Origin: CAZJJK01 sp964546285
GTDB taxonomy: Bacteria > Spirochaetota > Spirochaetia > Treponematales > Breznakiellaceae
Reading direction: 5' to 3'
Assembly (NCBI GenBank): GCA_964546285.1
Contig: CAZJJK010000098.1
Location: 1-12,912, forward strand
DNA: 12,912 bases
The position numbers and the translations under genes are program-made. Of this stretch, positions 1 to 6,240 are shown piece by piece; position 1 is the first letter of the stretch; each line of letters opens with the position of its first letter. The notes beneath the pieces were generated by a model that had not been told where the DNA came from, searched no databases, and saw only the letters and a list, made by a program, of their open reading frames with translations.

Positions 1-2
1 TT

Positions 3-85
3 TGCCGGGAACGGGACTTGAACCCGTACGGCCTTACGGCCAGGGGATTTTAAGTCCCCAGTGTCTACCATTTCACCATCCCGGC
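3..85 (-). tRNA. tRNA-Leu (anticodon UAA)
   Basis: Read on the minus strand, this folds as a class II tRNA. The acceptor stem is GCCGGGA with TCCCGGC, the T arm is ACGGG-TTCAAGT-CCCGT, and the anticodon stem GGGGA/TCCCC closes the loop CTTAAAA. The anticodon TAA lies at 52-50 and reads UUA leucine codons. The long variable arm (TGGCCGTAAGGCCGT) is typical of leucine tRNAs, and the D-region resembles bacterial tRNA-Leu(UAA). The bases after the discriminator A are AA, so CCA is not encoded and must be added by the CCA-adding enzyme. The gene is transcribed divergently from the TatD-family gene. Confidence 0.96.
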
Positions 86-94
86 GCGGCTAGC

Positions 95-123
95 ATAGTA
101 GCGGTGAGAGCGGGTATCGTCAA
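95..123 (-). promoter_or_regulatory. sigma70-type promoter of tRNA-Leu
   Basis: On the minus strand, TTGACG (123-118) and TACTAT (100-95) are separated by exactly 17 bases. They match the -35 consensus at 5 of 6 and the -10 consensus at 4 of 6. The tRNA 5' end at 85 lies nine bases beyond the -10 box, as expected for a stable-RNA promoter with a very short 5' leader. Confidence 0.7.
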
Positions 124-137
124 GGCGTTTTTTTATG

Positions 138-150
138 TATAAACATCGCT
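138..150 (+). promoter_or_regulatory. putative -10 element immediately before tatD, possibly leaderless
   Basis: TATAAA at 138-143 lies seven bases before the ATG at 151, and no Shine-Dalgarno-like purine run lies at the normal distance from that ATG. If this is the -10 box, transcription would start at or within a base or two of the start codon. No convincing -35 box is seen; the best is TCGTCA at 117-122 with a short 15-base spacer. The same arrangement recurs before egsA and the fucose isomerase-like gene. Confidence 0.35.
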
Positions 151-975
151 ATGCTTCCTTTTTTCGACTCTCACGCGCATCTATATTCTCTTGGCGAACG
201 CGGCATCGATACCGCCACGCTCCTGGAACAACTGTTTTCTCAAGGCTTTAGCGGTATTATCGATATTGGTACCGAGGCTGGCGATTTAGCTGAGCGCCGT
301 GCCGCTCTAGCCGTCTGGCCGCTCGTCTATTTCTCCGTCGGCATATGGCCTTCGGAAGAGGCTATATCTGATCGGGCTCGCTGTTTGGACAAGCTACGAG
401 CGGATCTAGATGATCCCATGGCGATATCAGGGATAGGCTTTAGCGCCAAAGCGATCGCTATTGGGGAGTGTGGTTTAGATCGACATTGGAACCAAGCCGA
501 AAACGGAGCCGATCTCGCCGGCGAGCGAGAATTATTCGCTTCGCAAGCCGCTCTCGCCCTGGAACGGCGCTTGCCCATTATCGTCCATTCTAGAGAAGCC
601 GCAATTGAAACGCGTGATGTTTTAGCGTGCTACCCAGGCCTACGTGGAGTCATCCATTGCTACGGTTATGGGCCTGAAGAGATTAAAGCCTTCCTGGACC
701 TCGGTTTCTATATTTCTTTCGCGGGAAACATAACATACAAGAACGCCCAAGCGCTCCGTGAGGCCCTACGCCGTACTCCTTTAAACAGGCTGCTTCTGGA
801 AACGGATTCGCCGTATCTGGCGCCTACTCCTTATCGGGGAAAAACGAACCATCCTGGTCTGATAAGCGAGACCTACAAGACGGCCGCCGCGCTTATCGAT
901 ATAGAGGAAAAAGCTTTAACGTCGCTAGTCAAAAAAAATGCCGACGCGCTTTTTGGCTTTCCAGATACACACTAG
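151..975 (+). CDS. tatD: TatD family metal-dependent deoxyribonuclease/hydrolase
   Basis: This 274-residue protein has the usual length of the TatD/YcfH family, which are cytosolic TIM-barrel enzymes of the amidohydrolase superfamily with Mg2+-dependent DNase or 3'-exonuclease activity. The expected metal ligands are visible in order: the HxH pair H8/H10 in FDSHAHL, E106 in GECGLD, H146 in IIVHSREA, H169 in GVIHCYGY and D219 in LLLETDSPYLAP. The ATG at 151 was chosen because the HxH motif follows at once, as in homologues. It has no recognisable ribosome-binding site, so it may be read from a leaderless mRNA. It appears to be a single-gene transcript ending at the hairpin at 1041-1081. The family is clear. 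Which paralogue it is (TatD, YcfH or YjjV) and its true cellular substrate cannot be told from sequence. Confidence 0.93.
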   Translation: MLPFFDSHAHLYSLGERGIDTATLLEQLFSQGFSGIIDIGTEAGDLAERRAALAVWPLVYFSVGIWPSEEAISDRARCLDKLRADLDDPMAISGIGFSAKAIAIGECGLDRHWNQAENGADLAGERELFASQAALALERRLPIIVHSREAAIETRDVLACYPGLRGVIHCYGYGPEEIKAFLDLGFYISFAGNITYKNAQALREALRRTPLNRLLLETDSPYLAPTPYRGKTNHPGLISETYKTAAALIDIEEKALTSLVKKNADALFGFPDTH

Positions 976-1040
976 CCAAAAAAGGAGCGCGCGTTAAAAC
1001 CCTTTCTATAAGGAGTTCTCGCGAAAATCGTTTATTATTG

Positions 1041-1081
1041 AGCCTCTCGCAAAAGTTGGTAACTTTTATGAGAGGCTTTTA
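1041..1081 (+). terminator. rho-independent terminator between convergent genes
   Basis: AGCCTCTC (1041-1048) pairs with GAGAGGCT (1070-1077), and inside it AAAAGTT pairs with AACTTTT around a GGT loop. On the plus strand the stem runs into TTTT, so it should end the TatD-family transcript. On the minus strand the bases after the stem are only moderately T-rich (CAATAATAAACG), so it may also terminate the ferredoxin transcript, less efficiently. Confidence 0.75.
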
Positions 1082-1093
1082 CGAGCTTTTAGT

Positions 1094-1291
1094 TTACTCC
1101 ACCTTTATGACATTTGTCGGACAGGAATCCACCGCTTCTTGAATTTCCTTTTCATAGGCGGAAAAGTCCACTCCACTTTTTACCACCATTTTATCCGGCA
1201 CCTCAAAGACTTCGGGGCAAGCGGACTCACAATTACCACACCCGATGCATTCGTCCTCACTCTCATCAAGCCAAACCTTCGTAATCGCCAT
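1094..1291 (-). CDS. [4Fe-4S] ferredoxin, single-cluster type
   Basis: A 65-residue acidic protein with the pattern C15-x2-C18-x2-C21 ... C57-P that binds one [4Fe-4S] cluster, as in Desulfovibrio-type ferredoxins. The segment CIGCGNCESACPEVF is diagnostic. An additional C25 sits in the position that would be the fourth cysteine of an 8Fe ferredoxin. The partner cysteine that forms a disulfide with it in some single-cluster ferredoxins is replaced here by tyrosine (Y46). It is a soluble low-potential electron carrier, and the redox partners cannot be inferred. It lies 21 bases after the fucose isomerase-like gene and is probably co-transcribed with it. The ATG at 1291 has an AGGGAG ribosome-binding site at normal distance, and that site lies within an inverted repeat. 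Confidence 0.95.
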   Translation of the reverse strand: MAITKVWLDESEDECIGCGNCESACPEVFEVPDKMVVKSGVDFSAYEKEIQEAVDSCPTNVIKVE

Positions 1292-1293
1292 AA

Positions 1294-1320
1294 GCGTCTC
1301 CCTAATTGTGTATTAGACGC
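1294..1320 (-). promoter_or_regulatory. inverted repeat overlapping the ferredoxin ribosome-binding site
   Basis: GCGTCT (1320-1315) and AGACGC (1299-1294) form a perfect 6-bp inverted repeat around 15 bases. The second arm overlaps the AGGGAG Shine-Dalgarno sequence, and the first arm overlaps the stop codon of the upstream gene. The hairpin could modulate ferredoxin translation and be melted by ribosomes finishing the upstream gene. The stem is short, so chance is possible. Confidence 0.35.
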
Positions 1321-2542
1321 GCCGCAGGAGCGCGTGAGCTTCCAGAAAATCCGAGGCCCAACGGCCGGGGACCAGCACTAAATGATTGCCAAGGGGCTTA
1401 AGCAGAAGCTCCGCCGCCTGAGCCGCTTGAATTTCCACCTCAAGTTGAGTTCGGCATAAACCCTCTTCACGCGGCCTAGCGCTAACCCGGCCTTCTGCTA
1501 GCCAAAGCCCTTCCAGGTTTTTGCCGCCGATTCGCGCTAGCGTTAGCTCATCGGCTTCTATATCGCCACTTATCGCGACCCCTATGCCGGATTCAAAATG
1601 ACTTCGTATCCGATACGAGCTTAATAAACGCCCTGGAATGGTGCAATGAGCTAAAAGCACATGCCCCTTAAGCGCGTCAATTCTAGAGGGATTAGCCATC
1701 CAGGCGCTGGGGGCGCCTAAATATCGAGCCAACAGCAAACCCAAGGCAGCTGTCAGATCACCCTCGCAAGCGGCGATCACGCCCTCATCATCAAGCCGTG
1801 ATAAAGCGAAACAGCCTGTCGTTTGTTTTTTCAAAACTAGATCGAAACAACGTAGCGCTATAGCGTCTAAGCGATATTCGTTAACTATAGCTCTTAGCGC
1901 GCGATAAACGGCCACGGCGGAACGTAAATCCTTTTGTTTCGGCTCCATAATCGCAGTGGCGTTACGGAAAAACTGGAATTCCGGCCCCTGATCGTCCCCA
2001 GGTATCAACCTATCAGCTAATTCCTTCATCGATATAGATATAATAGATGAGCCCCAAGTTTTTTCAACCAATTCGGGAGCTGGCGAACTAGCCACCAGCC
2101 AATCCGAAGGGGCTCCTACCGCGCCAATCCTGGCCTTCTTCAGTTTAGCGACCGCCTCAGCCGCTCGCGCGGCCCGCACTATATGAGTAAAATTACGCGT
2201 TTCAGACCCTTCTATAAAAAATATACGACCATCGCCGCCATCCATTTTTACCCGCGCCAAAGCTTCCAGCGCCGCCGGAAGAGAATTATGATACGGATGG
2301 GCGATAAGCCAAAGCGGTCCGTTGGAGGGCTCATATAAATTAAGGATTTCCGCTTCCGTACCGCCGCTTAGCACAAAAAAGAAAAGAGCTTCGTTTCCCT
2401 TTTCTCTTAGCTCAATATAGTCAGCCCGCTTAAGCTCGATAGCGTTTTGTTCTTTTAAGCCGCGTTCATAGGGCGCGATGGCGGAAAGCCGAGCGGCTTC
2501 ATCATGAAGGACGGAAGCTACCGCGATATAGCGAAAAGCCAT
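1313..2542 (-). CDS. L-fucose/L-arabinose isomerase family protein (short form)
   Basis: This 409-residue protein resembles the FucI/AraI family, whose members interconvert aldoses and ketoses using a divalent metal. The best matching block is residues 241-330: TTGCFALSRL, then ACEGD with E260 as candidate metal ligand, then LLAHCTIPG with H299, then HFESGIGVAISGDI. A late GNH (H387) could be another ligand. It is much shorter than E. coli FucI (about 590 aa) and lacks part of the N-terminal architecture. It therefore belongs to a compact group of isomerase-like proteins whose substrate is not established. The first 200 residues align poorly by eye with known isomerases. It is the first gene of a two-gene unit with the ferredoxin. 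The ATG at 2542 has only a distant AAGGAAG (13 bases upstream) but a promoter-like element six bases upstream. Confidence 0.75.
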   Translation of the reverse strand: MAFRYIAVASVLHDEAARLSAIAPYERGLKEQNAIELKRADYIELREKGNEALFFFVLSGGTEAEILNLYEPSNGPLWLIAHPYHNSLPAALEALARVKMDGGDGRIFFIEGSETRNFTHIVRAARAAEAVAKLKKARIGAVGAPSDWLVASSPAPELVEKTWGSSIISISMKELADRLIPGDDQGPEFQFFRNATAIMEPKQKDLRSAVAVYRALRAIVNEYRLDAIALRCFDLVLKKQTTGCFALSRLDDEGVIAACEGDLTAALGLLLARYLGAPSAWMANPSRIDALKGHVLLAHCTIPGRLLSSYRIRSHFESGIGVAISGDIEADELTLARIGGKNLEGLWLAEGRVSARPREEGLCRTQLEVEIQAAQAAELLLKPLGNHLVLVPGRWASDFLEAHALLRRV

Positions 2543-2548
2543 ATATCC

Positions 2549-2577
2549 AGTATGACTTCCTTTTCACCGTCAGGCAA
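2549..2577 (-). promoter_or_regulatory. predicted promoter of the fucI-like/ferredoxin unit
   Basis: On the minus strand TTGCCT (2577-2572) and CATACT (2554-2549) are 17 bases apart, each matching the sigma70 consensus at 4 of 6. The -10 box ends six bases before the ATG at 2542, so a transcript would start at about the start codon. The alternative is a promoter further upstream with AAGGAAG as a distant ribosome-binding site. Confidence 0.4.
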
Positions 2578-2787
2578 GCGCGATACAGACCAAGCTCTAT
2601 AAAAAGGTTTGGCGACTTAGCACCCAGATGTTTGGTACAGAGTGTCCCCCAAAAGCCCACTGAAAGCTACTTCTATTTAAGGAATCCACAGTGGAACAAT
2701 GGTAAATCATTGCTGAATATGAAAAATATCGGAATTATTTTGCAACAGAATTGGCAACAGTATAAAACTAATAGAAATAGTCCCCTT
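2578..2787. other. AT-rich intergenic stretch without a supported gene
   Basis: One 60-base row here (2701-2760) is about 32% GC, against about 50% in the flanking genes. It holds small repeats only: an inverted repeat CAATG/CATTG around six bases at 2697-2712, and two copies of GCAACAG at 2743-2762. The one plus-strand open frame (from a TTG at 2632 to 2820) has no ribosome-binding site, has unrelated composition and runs into the terminator hairpin, so I do not call it. Confidence 0.6.
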
Positions 2788-2790
2788 TTC

Positions 2791-2831
2791 ATAAAAAGAG
2801 GCCCCCGGGGAAAGGAGTAAACCCGGGGGCC
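2791..2831 (-). terminator. strong intrinsic terminator
   Basis: A perfect 10-bp inverted repeat, GGCCCCCGGG/CCCGGGGGCC (2831-2822 and 2809-2800), has a 12-base loop and is followed on the minus strand by CTCTTTTTAT. The plus-strand side is followed by AAAGGAGG rather than a T run, so it works for minus-strand transcripts. It ends the nqr operon or the candidate small RNA, 134 bases beyond the last gene's stop codon. Confidence 0.85.
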
Positions 2832-2914
2832 AAAGGAGGAGGGATGGAAACACCGAACGGCCGCTTACGGATATCGTAGCACTACTAGCGGTTTCACCGC
2901 CGTCGGCGTCCGTC
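2793..2914 (-). ncRNA. candidate small RNA with CU-rich anti-Shine-Dalgarno segments
   Basis: On the minus strand a TATAAA box (2922-2917) is followed by about 70 bases that fold well by eye. AUGGA (2917-2913) pairs with UCCAU (2848-2844), and CGCCGA (2908-2903) with UCGGUG (2856-2851). Inside are the hairpin GCGGU-GAA-ACCGC (2900-2888) and a second hairpin at 2880-2863 with a bulged A. After this comes an unpaired CCCUCCUCCUUU (about 2843-2832), then the terminator hairpin, whose loop is UUUACUCCUUUC. Both CU-rich stretches are complementary to Shine-Dalgarno sequences. It could instead be only the 3' untranslated end of the upstream operon or an sRNA processed from it. No -35 box is convincing. 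A 73-codon frame crosses it but reads through the terminator, so I do not take it as a protein. Confidence 0.4.
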
Positions 2915-2964
2915 CATTTATAGAACAACGCCCATTAAGCAAAGTAACGGCTAGCTAATTATTT

Positions 2965-3237
2965 TTATTCGGAAGTGCTAGTGTCTTTTTCTTTTTCGGC
3001 TTTCCATTCTTGAATAAACTGTTCGTGAGCCGCGATAGCCGCCGTCAGTTTTATGTCTTGAAGCTCGCCGCGACCCACCCAATTCGCTCCATCAATATTA
3101 TACAAATGCCGCAAAACGCCTTCCAAGTCCGCGACGCTTAATCCGCTCTCCATTTCTCTGCGGCGCCGTAAGCCTATTAATTCATCATCATAGGCCTTGT
3201 TGTACGCACTTTCGCGCCAATCTACGGAAGCGCTCAT
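2965..3237 (-). CDS. uncharacterised 90-residue protein, last gene of the nqr operon
   Basis: A small, highly charged, probably soluble protein without a signal peptide or membrane segment. It starts at an ATG whose ATGA overlaps the stop codon of the preceding gene by four bases, implying translational coupling. The middle (about residues 30-62), with LEGVLRHLYNIDGANWVGRGE, looks like a folded conserved core. The C-terminus is Lys/Glu-rich. It reads like small hypothetical proteins that I associate with treponemes, but I do not recognise a named domain. Function unknown. Confidence 0.8.
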   Translation of the reverse strand: MSASVDWRESAYNKAYDDELIGLRRRREMESGLSVADLEGVLRHLYNIDGANWVGRGELQDIKLTAAIAAHEQFIQEWKAEKEKDTSTSE

Positions 3238-4043
3238 TGTTTCGCGTCCTCCTTGTTCAGTAGCGGTAAAAGATAGCTACCCTGAACCACATAACTCCGC
3301 GTCGCGACTGGCGCCGCGCCCGGCTCAAAAACCGCATCACCATAGTCATACCGCCAAGCGGCGCTTAGCCAGCCATTCTCAAAACAGTAGCGCCAGATTA
3401 AGCGCCCACGTTCATCCCATTGCCACTCATAAGCGCGTTCCGTTCCCTCATGTGATCTTGATCTAAACCAGCGTGGACGATCATGACTGTCATAGCCAAA
3501 TTCCCGGGTTTCCCAAGGTAGCGCAAGAGCACTGACGCGCCCGTTTGAAGCGCGATGGACAAGCGCGAGCGCGACGGGTTCGCCGCCATCCACTCTTTCC
3601 AAAGCGCGTAATTGCCCATCCAAATATCGATACTCATTGATGGCGAGAAGAACGCTGTCCTCGCCATAAAGCGTTTCCCGTATCAGATACGCTTCGGGAA
3701 AGGCCCCGGAATAAGAGTAAATGGCAAAAAGGCCAGCGCTTGAATAATAGGAGTCAATTTTCTTATCGTTGTTAGTGATAAAACCAACAGGCCATGGGGC
3801 GCTACCTCTAGCGGTCGTTCCTTCCGTCAAAGGGTATGTGGCCAAGGGGAAAAACGGGCCCAATTCCGGCTCTCGACCGGCTTCCGCCTCGTATAGGGGG
3901 GCAAGGCTAATGAAGCTGGCGCTCTTATCGTCCTTAGCCGAAAGCGAGGCAGATTCCAGAGCGGCTAAGGAAGGGGCAGCTAAGCAACACAGCGGTATGA
4001 CTAAGCAGAGTCGAAGCGCGACTCTAGTAGCCTTAGGAAACAT
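3234..4043 (-). CDS. uncharacterised exported protein with signal peptide
   Basis: About 269 residues from the ATG at 4043. An alternative ATG at 4061 would add six residues. I prefer 4043 because it overlaps the upstream gene less, although neither start has a strong ribosome-binding site. The N-terminus is a classical Sec signal peptide: basic residues, then a hydrophobic core (LRLCLVIPLCCLAA), then a likely cleavage after PSLA. No standard lipobox is seen, although spirochaete lipoboxes are relaxed and several cysteines lie nearby. The exported part has aromatic-rich stretches such as REFGYDSHDRPRW and YEWQWDERGRLIWRY, which recall the YD-type repeats of Rhs-like proteins, but too few to call that family. 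It is probably periplasmic or surface-located. Its stop overlaps the next gene by four bases. Confidence 0.75.
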   Translation of the reverse strand: MFPKATRVALRLCLVIPLCCLAAPSLAALESASLSAKDDKSASFISLAPLYEAEAGREPELGPFFPLATYPLTEGTTARGSAPWPVGFITNNDKKIDSYYSSAGLFAIYSYSGAFPEAYLIRETLYGEDSVLLAINEYRYLDGQLRALERVDGGEPVALALVHRASNGRVSALALPWETREFGYDSHDRPRWFRSRSHEGTERAYEWQWDERGRLIWRYCFENGWLSAAWRYDYGDAVFEPGAAPVATRSYVVQGSYLLPLLNKEDAKQ

Positions 4044-4509
4044 CGTCACCGCTCGTATCATTCATGAGAAAGCGCTTTAACTCCGCCGCCTCAAGACGAA
4101 AAGCGCTCCCCTTACCCTGACAAAAATGATGAACCCGCAGGAGGTGGATGGATAGATCGGAGTATGCCAATCGCGGACCGCCGCCAATCCGTTCGGCGCT
4201 AACCATGTTTTTATGAAAAAGCCCATCTCCATAGGGACAGGGCAACTTGCCGCGGGCTTCATCGCTGCGGACAAGATAGTGGCCATCTACCGTGATAGGC
4301 TCACCGAGACCGCTTTCTCCCCGCCGAGCTAGTTTTTCCAGCTTGTCCGCGACTTGGTCAAAATCCAGACCAAAAGCCTGGAAAACTTCCTCATCGGCTT
4401 CAATGATATCGGCCAACGGTCTAACATCGTCACCAAAAAAACCGTCCGCGGTAAGAACGCCGCCGCGCATCCTCTCTTCGGCGCGGGTGTTTTCGTAAGA
4501 CATTTTCAT
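4033..4509 (-). CDS. uncharacterised 158-residue cytosolic protein downstream of nqrF
   Basis: An acidic soluble protein with no signal peptide or membrane segment. The N-terminal half (about residues 15-65) contains TADGFFGDD and DIIEADEEVFQAFGLDFDQVADKLEKL. The C-terminal half contains KLPCPYGDGLFHKN, then DLSIHLLRVHHFCQGKGSAFRLE, where a Cys and paired His residues could bind a metal or cofactor. I recognise it only as a type of hypothetical protein seen in treponemes. The start at 4509 follows AAGGACGGGAAAGC, a usable ribosome-binding site, just 12 bases after nqrF, so it belongs to the nqr transcript. A role in assembling or regulating the complex is possible but rests only on position. 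Confidence 0.8.
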   Translation of the reverse strand: MKMSYENTRAEERMRGGVLTADGFFGDDVRPLADIIEADEEVFQAFGLDFDQVADKLEKLARRGESGLGEPITVDGHYLVRSDEARGKLPCPYGDGLFHKNMVSAERIGGGPRLAYSDLSIHLLRVHHFCQGKGSAFRLEAAELKRFLMNDTSGDDVS

Positions 4510-4521
4510 GCTTTCCCGTCC

Positions 4522-5640
4522 TTATGCGAATTTATCGTAGAATATGGCGTCTTCGCCAATACCGTCAGCCGTCATAACCTTAACGCAGGCGTCAATCATA
4601 CCAGGGCTACCACAAAGATACCCCTCTTTAGGCATATCGCGCTTAATATTTTCTCTTAGATATGACGCGAGGACCTCCGTTATAAGCCCGGTCGCGCCGG
4701 TCCATTTATCGTCTTCCTTAGGTTCAGACAAGGCTGGTACAAAATGGAAACGGCTCATCTTTTTTTCCAAGGCAGCCATTTCATCCAGATAAAACAAATC
4801 TTGTTTGGAGCGAGCCCCAAAAAAATACCATATCTCCTTAGCTTCATGAGCGCCGGTCTCAGCCAGATATTCCAAAATACTTTTAAAAGGCGCCATGCCG
4901 GAGCCGCCGGCGACGCAAATCATGGCCGCGTCGGTGGCGCGAACGCCAAAATCGCCAAAGGGACCAACCAAAGTCACCGCGTCATCCTTTTTAAGGAAGC
5001 GATGCACCCAGGTAGTGGCTATACCGCCAGCCACCAGACGAATAATCAGTTCTAAATGCCGTTTATCAGAAGGCTTTGACGAAATGGAATAAGCCCGCTG
5101 GGTAGACTGTTTTATCTTGCCATAGGGAGGAACGGACAATTGGATATATTGCCCCGGCTCAAAACGTACTTCCGCCTCATCATCCGCCAGACGCAAGCGC
5201 AGTTCCTTAATGTCATGGGTTAGATCGCGTAAAGCTTCCACAACGGCCCGTACTTTGCGGACGGCGAATAAACTCTCCGGCAATTCTATAGACAGGTTCT
5301 TTTTAAGCTTGATTTGGCAGGCCAAGCGGACAGAGGCCGCTTGTTCGCTCTCGCTTAAGTAGGCGGTTTCAGTGGGCAATATCGGACCGACATCGGACTT
5401 AAGCGTAAGCTTGCAAGCGCCGCAGGAACCTCGGCCGCCGCAGGCTGACGGCACGAAAACGCCTTGACTGGCTAAGGCGGCTAAAAGCGATTGGCCGCCC
5501 TTTACCTTCAGGCTTTTTTTCCCATTTATATCGATATTGACCTCGCCGTAATTGTTCACCACACGGTCCACGACGACTATCAAAGCCGCCAAAAAAGCGG
5601 CGATTAGGGAGACAGCCAAAGGACCTATTAGAAAAGCCAT
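4522..5640 (-). CDS. nqrF: Na+-translocating NADH:quinone reductase subunit F
   Basis: The NADH-oxidising subunit: it takes a hydride from NADH onto FAD and passes electrons through a [2Fe-2S] cluster into the membrane complex. The 372 residues show an N-terminal membrane helix (2-24), a plant-type ferredoxin domain with cluster cysteines C67, C73, C76 and C108 (ACGGRGSCGAC ... RLACQ), an FAD-binding region with RAYSISSKP, and an NADH-binding region with GGSGMAPFKSIL and YLCGSPGMIDA. It is somewhat shorter than the Vibrio protein (about 408 aa). I chose ATG 5640 over GTG 5646 because AAGGGG lies five bases upstream. The presence of NqrF rather than RnfB/RnfC marks the operon as Nqr-type rather than Rnf-type. 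Confidence 0.95.
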   Translation of the reverse strand: MAFLIGPLAVSLIAAFLAALIVVVDRVVNNYGEVNIDINGKKSLKVKGGQSLLAALASQGVFVPSACGGRGSCGACKLTLKSDVGPILPTETAYLSESEQAASVRLACQIKLKKNLSIELPESLFAVRKVRAVVEALRDLTHDIKELRLRLADDEAEVRFEPGQYIQLSVPPYGKIKQSTQRAYSISSKPSDKRHLELIIRLVAGGIATTWVHRFLKKDDAVTLVGPFGDFGVRATDAAMICVAGGSGMAPFKSILEYLAETGAHEAKEIWYFFGARSKQDLFYLDEMAALEKKMSRFHFVPALSEPKEDDKWTGATGLITEVLASYLRENIKRDMPKEGYLCGSPGMIDACVKVMTADGIGEDAIFYDKFA

Positions 5641-5649
5641 AGCCACCCC

Positions 5650-6240
5650 TTACTGCACCCGAAGCATGCCGGAAAAACCGATAAAGGCCATAGCCATAAA
5701 CCCGATGGTAATGAGGGTCAGCCCCGGTCCTTTGAGCCCGGCCGGAACTGGCGCGGCGTCCGTTTTTTGACGGATAGCGGCTAAAAGCATTATCGCCAGC
5801 CACCACCCCGCGCCCGAGCCCGCGCCGAAGGCTAAGGCTTGGAAAAAATTGTAGGACCGTATCTGCATAAACAGAATCGCCCCTAATATGGCGCAATTAA
5901 CGGTGATAAGGGGCAGATAAATGCCCAGCGCGAGGTACAAAACCGGAGAAACGCGATCAATGACCATCTCCAATATTTGCACTATCGCCGCGATCACGAT
6001 GATAAAAATAATAAAGGAAAGGTATTCTATGCCAAGCGGCTCGATAACGGCCTTAAGGACAGCCCAGGCAACGACCATAGTTACGGTCATAACCAAGCTT
6101 ACGGCTAGGCCAAGGCCAAAGGAGGCTTTGGCGTCTTTTGAAATGGAGATGAAGGAACACATGCCAAGGAAATTAGCCAAAAGAATATTGTTGGTAAGGG
6201 CGGCGGCGATAAAGAGGCTAAAAGGATTGATAGGATTCAT
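5650..6240 (-). CDS. nqrE: Na+-translocating NADH:quinone reductase subunit E
   Basis: A 196-residue membrane protein with about six hydrophobic helices, one of a pair of homologous, oppositely oriented subunits (NqrD/NqrE). In Vibrio the pair holds an iron-sulfur cluster in the middle of the membrane. The two cluster cysteines are present: C28 in NNILLANFLGMCSF and C116 in LPLITVNCAILG. The start overlaps the stop of nqrD by four bases (ATGA), so the two are translationally coupled. The Rnf homologue is RnfA, but the neighbouring nqrF and overall order support NqrE. No truncation or missing residue is seen. Confidence 0.95.
   Translation of the reverse strand: MNPINPFSLFIAAALTNNILLANFLGMCSFISISKDAKASFGLGLAVSLVMTVTMVVAWAVLKAVIEPLGIEYLSFIIFIIVIAAIVQILEMVIDRVSPVLYLALGIYLPLITVNCAILGAILFMQIRSYNFFQALAFGAGSGAGWWLAIMLLAAIRQKTDAAPVPAGLKGPGLTLITIGFMAMAFIGFSGMLRVQ

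Noticed and set aside
327..578. Minus-strand frame inside tatD
   Set aside because: A shadow of the well-supported TatD-family gene; Arg/Ser/Ala-rich composition without motifs or a ribosome-binding site.
2632..2820. 62-codon plus-strand frame in the AT-rich spacer
   Set aside because: Starts at TTG with no ribosome-binding site, has no recognisable motif, and ends inside the terminator stem-loop.
2707..2928. 73-codon minus-strand frame across the candidate small RNA and terminator
   Set aside because: It translates straight through the GC-rich terminator hairpin and the AT-rich region beyond, has no clear ribosome-binding site, and changes composition abruptly in the middle.
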